The position numbers and the translations under genes were made by a program. A stretch of DNA of 64,000 nucleotides from Symsagittifera roscoffensis (taxonomy: Eukaryota > Xenacoelomorpha > Acoela > Convolutidae): positions 44,251,467 to 44,315,466 of the forward strand of contig NC_087070.1 in assembly GCF_963678635.1 (NCBI RefSeq), read 5' to 3'. The notes under the pieces are model-generated. The model did no database searches. It was not told the origin of the DNA and saw only the letters and a program-made list of their open reading frames with translations. Positions 1-11,557 of this stretch are shown one piece after another. The first letter of the stretch is position 1. Each line of letters starts with the position of its first letter.

Positions 1-491
1 CTCAAATTCCACCTTCTGCTGATGACACAAGTAACATTGTGTTCGTGGAATTTTTTTATATTCCATGCTGTTGCGTTTTCTTTGCTGTCTTCTGGGACAC
101 TAAAGATGGCACTTCCCGGCCAATCAGACCATTTATTCTCCACGCACTAATCGCTGATTAATGATAAAAAAGAGCACTTTTCCAGATGGAAGGGACGGCA
201 TCGAGGACTTGTACTCTTTCTTTCAAGCTAAATGTTCTACTTAGCATGATGACAGATCAAAGACTCTAATATGACTGAACTGAGGAGCGATTGAATGATT
301 GAAATGAAGGTGGCGGATGAGTTTCATCCAAAGTGCCACTTTTGTCGGCAGGACTTAGGGACGCTCAGCCGGTTCTTACACTCGTTACTAATGCTTTTGA
401 CCTTGTTTACCGTTAGACTAACTAAGACTGGTGCCATGTGAACAACCCCTCCTTTCCACCTTTGACCACTAACTTGAACCTTCCCAATGTA
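1..491. repeat. Long direct repeat, copy 1
   Basis: This stretch is nearly identical to 1,986-2,476 (offset 1,985 bp) and is truncated by the window edge. It contains the end of a RING-like finger exon (about 300-390) and, on the minus strand, the start of the decayed ORF seen in full at 1,600-2,128. The two copies diverge just after a shared ccttcccaatgta. The very high identity points to a recent segmental duplication. Confidence 0.85.
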
Positions 492-609
492 CTACATACT
501 ACATACAATGAAAAAAATACGGCAAATTACGGTTAATTTAAAGAGCTAAAATAATAACAAACAGTCCATAACAACAAACGGTCATAACAAAACAGTCATA
601 ACAAACAGT

Positions 610-961
610 TCAAGTTGTTCATTCCAAGTCATAAAAAATCCTGGGCGGACTCGGCCATATTATGTCTAAGTACTTCTCTGTAGTTATCCTCGACGGCAAA
701 TCTACCACGGCATGCATTTATAAGTCATCGGATTGTGCTCATGAGGAAATCTCTGTGTTCGTTGAACTTGAGAGATTTGATCAGAGTGTCCAGCTCACGT
801 TCGTTTTTTGCTGGCAATAAAACCCATTTTACCCCAAGCACAGAATAACAAGGTTGAGTGCATGCAAAAACTCTTGAGGTTACACAGCCCAAAAAATCAG
901 CAGAACACTGTGCGGATGATACACCAGTGGGCTTTCTAGTTACTCGTGTAGCTGGAACCAT
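610..961 (-). pseudogene. Decayed ORF, DUF4806-like C-terminal region
   Basis: A minus-strand reading frame of 78 codons (725-961) continues with one stop into further coding-like sequence down to about 620. The part reading LLPAKNERELDTLIKSL, then LKFNEHRDFL and FAVEDNYREVL, looks like DUF4806, a domain common in invertebrate transposon-associated and uncharacterised proteins: a PL(K)-E-ELD start, a hydrophobic helix, then a second helical block. The in-frame stop and short length mark it as a remnant. It may belong to the same decayed gene as 1,600-2,128, which lies upstream on the same strand. Assignment is from memory of the domain pattern only. Confidence 0.3.
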
Positions 962-1599
962 TATGAAAGTTTGCCCTGTTTTTTTTCCTCATCAAGACGA
1001 CGCGTCTTTTTATTGCCGAAAATAACACAGAAATTTGGCTAATTGGGTGAGTGATATCAATCAGATCGCAGCTAATTTCGTTTTAAAATGAAGCACAAGA
1101 GAATAAATCATATTAGTTTTTAGAAAAAAAAAACGCAATTGAAACAAACAGGTACATACCAAAAAATCTTCTTCAGCAAGCTCCGCCATAACAGAAGGCA
1201 CTCTCCAGGGTGAAATCCCCATTTTTGACGGAACTCATTTCAGCAAATGCTCGTTTCTTCGAGCAATCGAATTTCAATAATCAACACGCAACTTTTCTCC
1301 GGCGCGCAAGATAGCCGATTCTAGTTAAAATCACAAGTTAGAATACGGTGTATAACAAGAATACGGCAAATTAAAAAACCGATAAAAATGAGAATCAGTT
1401 GCATCCGGAAATGCATTATAAATTTTCAGGATATCAGATAAAATCGATGATCATACAGATTATCAGGATAGTTGGATGTGATTAATTAGTAGATTGATTA
1501 CACATTTGATTAGTTACACGATAACTTTACCTGTATTAAACCGTTGACGCATGGAGCAAACTTCAATGGAATGTCATTTTCTGGCGACTCAAAATAATC
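962..1599. other. No gene seen
   Basis: AT-rich sequence between two decayed minus-strand coding blocks. I see no open frame, RNA gene or clear repeat here; it may be a former intron of the decayed gene. Confidence 0.5.
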
Positions 1600-2128
1600 A
1601 AGGCGACTCAAAATAACATCCTGCGGTTTTTCCTCCTTCTTTGTTTTTTGGCCTTGGGCTCTGAGGGTTTTTGTTCGAATCTAGAGTTCTCAGCATCCTT
1701 AATCATGAATTTTATGATATCGTCTGGCAGTGATTCTCCGGCGATTCGTTTCCTTGATTCGCCTTAGGACTCGTTTTTCAAATCGGAGTACTTAACGTAT
1801 AAACTGCCACTGCATGATGGATCATTCGCCGCAGTATCCTGAGGTTTGTCCAGCAAACGAACTGTGCACTGGGACACAAAAGGGTCGTTGATGATGACAA
1901 TCTCTTTTTTGACACTCCCAGCATGTTTGAAAAAGACCATCGAGTCCCTGTGCAGCCGTCTGGGGTTAAACATAGCTTCTCCTTTCTCGAATTCCACCTT
2001 CTGCTGATGACACAAGTAACATTGTGTTCGTGGAATTTTCTTATAATCCATGCTGTTGCGTTTTCTATGCTGTCCTCTGGGACACTAAAGATGGCACTTC
2101 CCGGCCAATCAGACCATTTATTCTCCAC
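1600..2128 (-). pseudogene. Decayed minus-strand ORF with CxxC motif
   Basis: Two overlapping minus-strand frames (2,128-1,778 and 2,051-1,764) together with a further open segment to about 1,610 look like one coding region broken by a frameshift and a stop. The best preserved part has CYLCHQQKVEFEKGEAMFNP, a CxxC pair followed by basic and hydrophobic segments, and ends in a Lys/Arg-rich stretch. I do not recognise the family. Its first ~140 codons are duplicated, with the same strand, at the left edge of the window. It is antisense to the finger/acidic array beside it. Confidence 0.3.
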
Positions 2129-2476
2129 GCACTAATCGCTGATTAATGATAAAAAAGAGCACTTTTCTAGATGTAAGGGACAGCATCGAGGACTTGTACT
2201 CTTTCTTTCAAGCGAAATGTTCTACTTAGCATGATGACAGATCAAAGACTCTAATATGACTGAACTGAGGAGCGATTGAATGATTGAAATGAAGGTGGCG
2301 GATGAGTTTCATCCAAAGTGCTACTTTTGTCGGCAGGACTTAGGGCCGCTCAGCCGGTTCTTACACTCGTTACTAATGCTTTTGACCTTGTTTACCGTTA
2401 GACTAACTAAGACTGGCGCCATGTGAACAACCCCTCCTTTCCACCTTTGACCACTAACTTGAACCTTCCCAATGTA
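1986..2476. repeat. Long direct repeat, copy 2
   Basis: Second copy of the left-edge repeat (1-491). Here the repeat runs on into the acidic exon of array unit B, whereas copy 1 runs into unrelated DNA, so this copy shows the original context. Confidence 0.85.
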
Positions 2477-3245
2477 AAGAGGACATCCAACCCTTACTCT
2501 ATATCAGAAATGTTTCACCTTTGTTTAGTTCCTCTGACGATGATACGGCAGACGAGGATGAGGAGGCAAATGTCTCAGACGAGATAGAGGTTGAAACCGT
2601 GCTGCCCTTCCGGAACCCGGAGCAGCACATCCTTGGCCGCTCTTGCGTTCGAACACAAGCAAGGGCGCGGTCGCGAGCACGCTATGGTCGAGCAAGGCCA
2701 TATCGATGCCTCGGGCGACGACGATGACACTCTGCCCTGTAATTGGGCAAGCGGTCGAGCAGTGCCGTCAGTCGCCGGGACTGCTAATCTGCCAGGACGG
2801 ACTCGAGGCCGCGGTCGAGGAACCAGCACCGCTGGGTCATCCCAGCCTGGGGTCAGACCCTTGTCGAATAGTTTCTAAATCTCAAATTAATTTACTAAAA
2901 CAGTTTATGACTAGTTTATTAGAAAACGGTTTTTTTTAAACACTCAGTTTAATCTCTCATGCTAAATTTTGATGAATTAGTATTTTAAGCCAACAAATAA
3001 GGAAAGGCTGGCGAATAAAGACGAGATGGACAGTCTCTTTTCCAACACCATGGTGCGCCATGCGGAGCATTGCCAGCGGGAGTTTTGCCTGCCCCTATAT
3101 CAGTCGAAAGGACATGAAGACTTTCTGATTTTTTTGTGTACCGTTTTTTCAGCGAATGTGTACAAAAACTCTAGGATTATTAATTGAAATTTTGAAACAA
3201 ATTTTTCAATCAATTGTAATTTTAGATCCTAGTTTTTATCATGCA
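2288..3245 (+). pseudogene. Array unit B: RING tail, acidic/RG exon, transposase-like fragment
   Basis: This is a truncated unit of the 1.15-1.2 kb array. It retains the end of the finger exon (2,291-2,370, with FHPKCYFCRQDL), an intron, an acidic exon from 2,528 (SSSDDDTADEDEEANVSDE) that becomes Arg-Gly rich, and at 2,988-3,240 a segment matching the third exon of unit D. The acidic exon is frameshifted near 2,620, since its acidic and RG parts lie in different frames. The promoter-proximal start of the finger exon is missing and replaced by the 1,986-2,476 repeat. Confidence 0.55.
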
Positions 3246-3287
3246 GTCTGAGTAACAAACTAAACTACTGAGCTTCAGAAAACAATA

Positions 3288-4445
3288 TGGAATCAACTTC
3301 GTCTTTGAGCAAAATTGCATGCTCCGAGTCTCAAGAAATCATGAGCTCGATCTGTTGTGAAGAAGGGAGACTCTTATATCAGAACCATTATCCACGAGGG
3401 GGAGGTGGCACATAATTGTGCTTCGCTTGCTGCCGAAAGGTGGCGGATGAGTTTCATCCAAAGTGCCCTTTCTGTCGGCAGGACTTGGCGCCACTCAGTC
3501 GGTTCTTACACTCGTAACTATTGCTTTTGACCTCGTTTTTTGTTAAACTAACTAAGACTAGTGCCATGTGAACAACTCCTCCTTTCCACCTTTGACCACT
3601 AACGTAAACCTTCCCAAAGTAAACCACAAAAGAACATGCAACCCTTCCTCCATATCAACCAAGCCTTACCCTTGTCTAGTTCCTGACGTTGACACTGCAG
3701 GCGATGATGAGGAGGCAATTATCTCGGACGAGATAGATGTTGAGACCGTGCTCCCCTTCGGGACTCGGAGCAGCTGAGGAACGTCTCTGACTTCGATCTG
3801 TTCTCGAGCAGTGACGAGGCGGAGAGCACTTCCTTGGCCGCTCTTGCGTTCGCATACGTGCGAGGGCGCGGGCACGCTATGGTCTGGGATGGCCATATCG
3901 ACTCCTCGAGCAATGACGATGACACTCTGCCCAATAATTGGGCAAGCGAGCGGGGGCGGACGAGCAGCGCCGTCAGTCGCCGGGACTGCTTATCTGCCAG
4001 GCCGGACTCGAGAACGCGGTCGAGGAACCCGAACTGCTGGGTCATCCCAGCCTCGGGTCGGGCACTTCCCGTAAAATTTAAAAATCTCAAAATAAATTAC
4101 TTAAACAGTTTATGACTAGTTTATTAGAAAACTGTTTTTTAAAACACTCAGTTTAACCTCTCATGCTAAACCTTGATAATTTTGTGTTTTAGGCCAACAA
4201 CCAAGCAAAGGCAGGCGAAAAAAGAAGAGATGAACAATCTCCTACACCATCGTGGTCCATGCGGAGCATTGCCAGTGGGAGTATTACCTGCCCCAATATC
4301 AGTCAAAAAGACCTGAAGACTTTCTGATTTTTTGTGTACAGTTTTTTCAACGAATGTGTTAACAAGTTTAGATTTTTAATTGAAAATTTGAAACAGTTTT
4401 TTCTATCAGTTGTAATTTGTGATCCTAATTTTTATCATGCAGTCT
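3288..4445 (+). pseudogene. Array unit C: RING-like exon, acidic/RG exon, transposase-like fragment
   Basis: The finger exon begins with ATG at 3,288 and has SSICCEEG, then LCFACCRKVADEFHPKCPFC, but carries a stop between the Gly run and the LCFACC segment. The acidic exon (from about 3,687) and RG-rich part are split by a frameshift near 3,775. The third segment (about 4,193-4,440) matches that of unit D. Unit spacing from finger start to the next finger start (4,483) is 1,195 bp. All the breaks suggest a dead copy. Confidence 0.55.
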
Positions 4446-4482
4446 GAGTAACTAACTGAATAAGTGAACGTCAGGAAACACT

Positions 4483-5657
4483 ATGGAATAATCTTCGTCT
4501 CTGAGCGAAATTGCATGCTCCGAGACTCAAGAAACTATGTGCCCGATCTGGTATGAAGAGGGGAGACTCTTATAAGAGATCCATGATCCACGAGGAGGAG
4601 GAGGCACATAAGCTGTGCTTCGCTTGCTGGCTAAAAGTGGCGGATGAGCTTCATTCAAAGTGCCCTTTCGGTCGGCAGGACTTGGAGTAGCTCAGTCGGT
4701 TCATCCACTCGTAACTATTGCTTTTGACCTTGTTTATTGTTGTCTGAACAACCTTATTGTCTGTGAACAACCTCTCCTTTCCACCTTTGACCACCAACTT
4801 GAACTTTTCCAAATTAACCCACAAAAGAACATCCAACCCTCCCTCCATATCAATCATGCTTTACCTTTGTTTAGTTCCTCTGATGATGACACGGCAGACA
4901 AGGACGAGGAGGCAAATGTCCCGAATGAGATAGAGGTTGAGACCGTGGTGCCCTTCCGAGACTCAGACTCGGAGCAGCTGAGGAGTGTCTCTGACTTGGA
5001 TATGTTCTCGAGCAGTGACGAGGAGGAGAGCACTTCCTTGGCCGCTCTTGCGTTCGCACACGTGCGAGGGCGCGGTCGCGCTATAGTCTGGGTTGGCCAT
5101 ATTGACTCCTCGAGCGATGACGATCACACTCTGCCCTATAATTGGCTAAGCGGATGGGGGCGGAGTCGCGGACGAGCAGCGGCATCAGTCTCCTGGACTG
5201 CTAATCTGCCAGGACGGACTCGAAGCCGCGGTCGAGAAACCGGATTCGTTGAATCACCCCAGCCTGGGGTCGGACCCTTCTCGTAAACTTCAAAATCTCA
5301 AAATAAATTACTAAAGCAGTTCATGACTAGTTTATTGGAAAACTATTTTTTAAAACAATCAGTTTAACCTCTCATGCTAAACTTTGATAATTTTGTGTTT
5401 CAAGCCAACAACTAAGGAAAGACTGGCGAGTAAAGAAGAGATGGACAGTCTCTTCCAACACCATCGTGGGCCATGCGGAGCATTGCCAGTGGGAGCATTG
5501 CCCGCCCCAATATCAGTCAAAAGGACCTGAAGACTTTCTGATTTTCTGTGGACCGTTTTTTCAACGAATGTGTACAAAACCTCTAGATTTATTAATTTAC
5601 ATTTCGAAACAGTTTTTTCAATCAAATGTAATTTGTGATCCTAATTTTCATGATGCA
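4483..5657 (+). pseudogene. Array unit D: best acidic/RG exon plus transposase-like exon
   Basis: The finger exon (4,483-4,712) is dead, with a stop at codon 3 and others later. The second exon (4,875-5,282) is fully open: an acidic block (DDDTADKDEEANVPNEIEVE), a second Ser/Asp/Glu block (FSSSDEEES), then repeated RGRG/SRGR motifs. Consensus splice sites (gtaaac at 5,283, ag at 5,403-5,404) join it in frame to a third exon from 5,405, open to about 5,640, containing GPEDFLIFCGPFF and KPLDLLIYISKQFF. An acidic then basic N-terminus followed by G-P...P-L-D-L/F is what I would expect at the start of a piggyBac-type DDE domain (DDE_Tnp_1_7). No catalytic Asp region follows, so only the N-terminal part exists here. 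The piggyBac assignment is inference. Confidence 0.5.
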
Positions 5658-5698
5658 GTCTGAGAAACTAACTGAGTTACTGAACTTCAGAAAAAATT

Positions 5699-6510
5699 AT
5701 GGAATCATCTTCGTCTCAGAGTGAAACTGCATGCGCCGAGTCGGAAGAAATTAAGTGCCCGATCTCTTGTGAAGAGGGGAGACTCTTATATCAGAACCAT
5801 TATCCACGAGGGGGAGGTGGCACATACTTGTGCTTCGCTTGCTGCCGAAAGGTGGCGGATGAGTTTCATTCAAAGTGCCACTTCTGTCGGCAGGACTTTG
5901 AGCCGTTTAGTCGGTTCTTACACTCGTAACTATTGCTTTTGACCTTGTTTATTGTTACACTAACTAAAACTGGTGCCATGTGAATAAACCCTCCTTTCCA
6001 ACTTTGACCACTAACATGAACCTTTCCAGTGTAAACCACAAAAGAACATCCAACCCGTCCTCCGTATCAATCATGTTTTACTTTTGTCTAGTTCCATTGA
6101 CAATGACACGGCAGATGAGGATGAGGAAGCAAATGTGTCAGACGAGATAGAGGCTGAGACCGTGCTGCCCTTCCGGGACTCGGAGCAAGAGCAGCTGAGG
6201 AGTGTCCTCGACTTGGATATGTTCTCCAGCAGTGACGAGGAGGAGAGCACTTCCTTGGCCGCTCTTGAGTTCGTACACGTGCGAAGTCGCGCTATGGTCT
6301 GACACGGCCATATCGGCTCCTCGATCAATGACGATGACACTCTGCCCTATAAGTGGACACGCGGGCGGAGTCGCGGACGAGCAGCGCCGTCAGTTGCCGG
6401 GACTGCTAACCTACCAGGCCGGACTCGAGTCTGCGGTCGAGGAACAAGAACCGCTGGGTCAACCGAGCCTGGGGTCGGCCCCTCCTCATAAAGGTTCAAA
6501 AACTCTAAAA
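5699..6510 (+). pseudogene. Array unit E: intact RING-like exon plus acidic/RG exon with one stop
   Basis: The finger exon (5,699-5,925) is open from ATG: a Ser/Glu-rich start, then Cys20, Cys24, His34, Cys45, Cys48/49, His57, Cys60 and Cys63 (CFACC, HSKCHFC), the spacing of a RING-like cross-brace zinc finger. A donor gtaact at 5,926 and an ag at 6,090-6,091 define a 166 bp intron; joining gives an uninterrupted frame into the acidic exon. That exon has the same acidic and RG blocks as unit D but one in-frame TGA at 6,300-6,302. After 6,490 the unit ends, without its third exon, in the tgccgccgtcag repeat that dominates 6.5-11.6 kb. Confidence 0.55.
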
Positions 6511-6539
6511 ATATTACTCAAACATTTTATGGCTAGTTT

Positions 6540-6860
6540 AATAGAAAACTGTTTTTAGTGCAAATGCCGCCGTCAGAGCCAGTATTTTATTAGTAGCGCC
6601 TCATCACCCACGCAGTCAGATCAACCACACAGGCAGAATATCAGTAAGTTTCAATATCTTAAATCTCAAAATACATTACCAAAACATTTTATGATTCATC
6701 ATTCTCACAGTCAGGTCACCCACACAGTCAGATAATCAGTAAATTTCAAAACCTCAAAATGTATTACTAAAATATTTTATGACTTAAGAAAACTTGTTTT
6801 TTAGTGCAAATGCCGCCGTCAGACGAGTCAGAAACAGAGTCAAAAAATCCCATCTCGATA
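6540..6860. repeat. tgccgccgtcag repeat blocks, two partial copies
   Basis: Two partial copies of the block 'gtgcaaatgccgccgtcag' plus a string of 'cacccacacagtcagat' units follow the last array unit. The same block recurs inside the 780 bp units at 9.45-11.3 kb. Its left part (ttatgactagtttattagaa) also occurs in the intron after each acidic exon, so the repeat seems to derive from that intron. Confidence 0.65.
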
Positions 6861-7079
6861 GTGGATTTTTTGCCTTTTATCAAAAAATGAACTGAATTCG
6901 AAAAAAGCCAAAAGTTAAACAATGAAAAAGTAACCTTGAGTTAGAACAAATTTTCAGGCATCTGAAAAAAAAACCGAAAAAAATAATCATGAACTATAAT
7001 AAAAGTCTGTTTTCATCTGAAATGTTTTCATCGACTCATAATTTGTCAGTCCGCAGTTTCCTGCACATTTAGCTGAATT

Positions 7080-9110
7080 GTTTTGAAACGATTTTAACCG
7101 ATTGGCTCGCAGCAAAGTGTTTTCATCAAGCTATCAAAGCTATGAAACTTTGAATTATTTCAATTTGAGCCATATCGTAAATCGGTTTGAAAAACATAAG
7201 GTTTCGTAGAACGAATCGTCGGTTCTCGAAAAATTGAAGTTTTCTAAGCAAGCTATTCAAGCTGAATTTTTAAAATAATTCAAAATGTTTCATGAAGCAA
7301 GTCGGAAGGCGAAACTTTAGGTTTTTCAAGCGAAAAACATTGACTTATTTAAATTTGTTTCATAGAGCGAATAAATTCGCGAAAAAAGTGAAATTTTCAA
7401 GGCAAGCTAATGAAGCACGGAAATTTTGAAAAAATTCACGTTGTTCAATAGAGCGAATCAGTTGGCGAACAGTAAAAAATTTTCTTAGTAAGCTAATCAA
7501 GCGATTACTTTTTATAATATTTCATGTTACTTCACACAGCGAACTGATTTGCAAAAGTTTTAAGTTTTTCTAATCAAACTGTTAGAGCTATGAAACTTGG
7601 AATTATTTCAAAGTTTTTCATAGAATGAATGTTGGCTATTAATATTATGCTTTGAAACATTTTAGAACGAATTGGTTCACGGAAAGCTATAGTTTTTCTT
7701 AAGCAAGCCTCTCAAGCTATACACCTTTGAAACCAACCACAGCGAATCGGAAAGCGAAAAATAAAATTTATTTCGAAGCCGTTAAAAATCAATGGAACTT
7801 TGGTTTTTTGATATCAGTTCATAAACTTAACCGGATAAGAACTATTTCAATTTTTTTTCTACTGGAGCCAATCACGCGATGGAATTTCTAACTATTTCAA
7901 GTTTTTCTACTGGAGCCAATCACGCGATGGTATTTCTAACTATTTCAAGATATTTGACAGATCAAAGTGATTAGCAAAATAAAAACAAGTTTTGGTATGC
8001 TAGCTAGTTGGCCTAAGCTTTGATACGCGTCAACTTATCTCTTAGACCAAATCGGTTCACGAAAAGCCAGTTTTTCTTGAAAAAGCTATTAAAGGTTATG
8101 AAAGTTTGAATTATTTCAAGTTATTTTATGGGCCGAATCAGTTCGCGAAATGTTCAAGTCGTTCTAGCAGGTCGTTCTAAACAAGCATTTCAAGAAACTT
8201 TGAAGTATTTCATATCGTTCATTAGATCGAATCTTTTACAAAAAAAAATTATATATTATTCAGGCAAAAAAAAACATTTTCAAAATTTCAGATAATTGCC
8301 TGAAGCCAATCTGTTGGCAACAAATTTAAATGATTCTAAGCAAGCTAATTAAGTTATGAAACTTCAAAATACTTCAAGTTATTTCGAGAAGTTGAAATGG
8401 AAAAAAGGGCTAGCAAAAAATATAGCAGGCTTACAGTCTTCTAAGCAGCTTATTCAACCTATGTAACTTAGAATTTTCGAAAAAATTTGGTTGATCGAAT
8501 CGGTTCGCGAAAAATTAAGTGTTTCTTAGCAGCAACCTTTTAGGGCTATAAAAATCTGAACTATTTCAAGTTAATTTACAGACTTAATAGGCTCAGGAAG
8601 TTGAAATTTTTCAAAGCAAGCCTTTAAAGCAATGAAATATGGAATTATTTCAGGTTGTTTCATAGACTGATATCGTTTTGCGAAAAACTTAAGTTTATCT
8701 CAGCGAGCTATTAAAGCTTTGAAAACTTTAAATATTTTAAGTTACTTTGCAAAAAGCTTGCTTGCAAAATGTTTGCAAAAGCTTCGCTTTAAAAAATTGA
8801 GTTTTTCGCAAAACGATTCGGTCTATGGGACAACTTGAAATACTTCAACGTTTTTCTGAGCACACGATGCATGCGATGAAACTTTTGAATTTTTCAAGTT
8901 ATTTCAAGGAGCAAATCGGTTCGCGCAAAGTTTTTCTAAGCAAGCTATTGAGGCAATAAAACTTTAAATTATCTCAAATTTTTACAGAGAAAATCGATTG
9001 GAGAAAAGTAAATGTTTTTCTAAGCAAGCTATGCAAGCGATGAAACTTCGAAAAAATTCAAAGCAATTCATAGTGCAAATCGGTTTGCAAACAGCTAGTT
9101 TTTCTATCAA
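7080..9110. repeat. Very diverged ~85 bp tandem satellite
   Basis: About 2 kb without any open frame is built of degenerate repeats with a shared order of words: aagcaagctattcaagc, tatgaaactttgaattattt, caagttgtttcatag, gcgaatcggttcgcg, then aaaagtttttcta. Spacing between successive 'aagcaagct' words is usually 78-88 bp (for example 7,402 and 7,489). Within it, 7,850-7,950 holds a younger pair of ~46 bp repeats (actggagccaatcacgcgat). Confidence 0.7.
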
Positions 9111-9820
9111 GGAGGTTGTTGTTTTTAGTTGATTCGTTTCAGAATGAAATCAATCTAAGAACGCAAAATTCTGAAAGAAATGGTCAGGCACTGTCTAGCC
9201 GTAAAAATGAATTGAGACCATCTTGTCTACAGAATTGAACTTTGGCAAAAAAACTATTCAAGAAAATTCCAGACTTAAGAAAATTTGAAAGTTGTAGAAC
9301 ATTCTAGGCCTTCTCTTAAACGTTCGGCTTTAGGAATTTTTTAAACGTTGCATTCGGCAAAGCTAAAACATGGCGTTCAGTTAAACTTTGCTTCCATAGC
9401 GCATTCGGAGTTACATTTAATATAAAAGATTACTAAAAAATTTTAGAATAGGTTTTGAGAAAACTAATTTTTAGTATAAATGCCGCCGTCAGACGAGTCA
9501 GAGTTTTATTACTAGTGCCTCATAAACCACACAAACAGATCACCCACACAGTTAGATTATCAGTAAGTTTCAAAATCTCAAAATATAGTACTAAATTATT
9601 TTATGACTACTTTATCAGAAAACTGTGTTTTAGTCCAAATGCCGCCGTCAGACGAGTCAGTGTTTTACTACTAGTGCCTCATCAGCCACAGAGTCAGATC
9701 ACCCACACAGTCAGATCACCCACACATTCAGATCATCAGTAAATTTCAGTATCTCAAATCTCAAATATAATACTAAAATATTTATCCCACCTTTTTTGAT
9801 TAAGGTTGGAGGGAGTGCGG

Positions 9821-10023
9821 TCTGTATTCAGACAACCGCGTATTCATACTCGTCAGTGAGTAGACAAAAACTATACTAACCAATCAGAATTGAGATGAGA
9901 AAGCAAACTTAGGAAATAATCAGTAACTAAATTCGCAAGTTTGCCCCTATCTCGATCCTGATTGGTTAATATAAAGTTTGTCTGCTTACTGACGAGTATG
10001 AATACGCGGTTGGCTAAATACTG
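9821..10023. mobile_element. Foldback MITE-like element, copy 1
   Basis: About 200 bp in which the left half (tctgtattcagacaaccgcg, then tattcatactcgtcagtgag and accaatcagaattgagat) is matched in inverse order by the right half (atctcgatcctgattggtta, tgacgagtatgaatacgcgg, ttggctaaatactg). Arms are ~85 bp with a short centre, typical of a non-autonomous foldback DNA transposon. A related arm occurs alone at about 47,030-47,130. Confidence 0.65.
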
Positions 10024-10600
10024 TTACGTAACAATTCTAGAATATTCTAGACTTAAGGAAATTTGAAAGTTCTGGAACATTCTAGGCCTTCTTTTAAACG
10101 TTAAGCCTTAAGAATTTTTGAAATGTTGATTTCGGCAAAGCTAAAACATGGCGTTCAGTTAAACATTGCTTCCATAGCGCATTCGGAGTTACATTTAATA
10201 TAAAAGATTACTAAAAATTTTAAGAATAGTTTTTAGGAAAACTGTTTTTTAGTGTAAATGCCGCATTCAGACGAGTCAGTGTTTTATTACTAGTGCCTCA
10301 TAACCCACACAGTCAGATCACCCACACAGTCAGATTATCAGTAAGTTTCAAAATCTCAAAATATATTACTAAATTATTTTATGACTAGTTTATTAGAAAA
10401 CTGCGTTTTAGTGCAAATGCCGCCGTCAGACGAGTCAGTGTCTTATTAGTAGTGCCTCATCACCCACACAGTCAGATCACCCACACAGTCAGATCACCCA
10501 CACATTCAGATCATCAGTAAATTTCAGTATCTCAAATCTCAAATATAATACTAAAATATTTATCCCACCTTTTTTGATTAAGGTTGGAGGGAGTGCGGTC

Positions 10601-10803
10601 TGTATTCAGACAACCGCGTATTCATACTCGTCAGTGAGTAGACAAAAACTATACTAACCAATCAGAATTGAGATGAGAAAGCAAACTTAGGAAATAATCA
10701 GTAACTAAATTCGCAAGTTTGCCCCTATCTCGATCCTGATTGGTTAATATAAAGTTTGTCTGCTTACTGACGAGTATGAATACGCGGTTGGCTAAATACT
10801 GTT
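10601..10803. mobile_element. Foldback MITE-like element, copy 2
   Basis: Same element as at 9,821-10,023, carried along by the tandem duplication of the ~780 bp unit. Confidence 0.65.
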
Positions 10804-11353
10804 ACGTAACAATTCTAGAATATTCTAGACTTAAGGAAATTTGAAAGTTCTGGAACATTCTAGGCCTTCTTTTAAACGTTAAGCCTTAAGAATTTTTGAA
10901 ATGTTGATTTCGGCAAAGCTAAAACATGGCGTTCAGTTAAACATTGCTTCCATAGCGCATTCGGAGTTACATTTAATATAAAAGATTACTAGAAATTTTA
11001 AGAATAGTTTTTAGGAAAACTGTTTTTTAGTGTAAATGCCGCATTCAGACGAGTCAGTGTTTTATTACTAGTGCCTCATAACCCACACAGTCAGATCACC
11101 CACACAGTCAGATTATCAGTAAGTTTCAAAATCTCAAAATATATTACTAAATTATTTTATGACTAGTTTATTAGAAAACTGCGTTTTAGTGCAAATGCCG
11201 CCGTCAGACGAGTCAGTGTCTTATTAGTAGTGCCTCATCACCCACACAGTCAGATCACCCACACAGTCAGATTATCAGAAAGTTTCAGTATCTCAAAATA
11301 TATTACTAAAATATTTATCCCACCTTTTTTTTATTAAGGTTGGAGGGAGTGCG

Positions 11354-11557
11354 GTCTGTATTCAGACAACCGCTTTTTCATGCTCGTCAGTGAGAAGACA
11401 AAAACTATACTAACCAATCAGAATTGAGATGAGAAAGAAAACTTACGAAATAATCAATAACTAATTTCGCAAGTTTGCCCCTATCTCGATCCTGATTGGT
11501 TAATATAATATTTGTCTGCTTTCTGACGAGTATGAATACGCGGTTGTCTCAATACTG
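11354..11557. mobile_element. Foldback MITE-like element, copy 3
   Basis: Third copy; here the outer ends are better matched (ctgtattcagac versus gtctcaatactg), which shows the terminal repeats extend outside the aaccgcg core. A few substitutions separate it from copies 1 and 2. Confidence 0.65.

Noticed and set aside
2575-2939. Several frames on both strands over the acidic/RG exon
   Set aside because: They arise from the G/C-rich, Arg-Gly coding repeat; only the frame continuing the acidic block matches between units.
9480-11290. CRISPR-like array of cacacagtcagat repeats
   Set aside because: The short repeats have no unique spacers of constant length and are part of a eukaryotic satellite unit.
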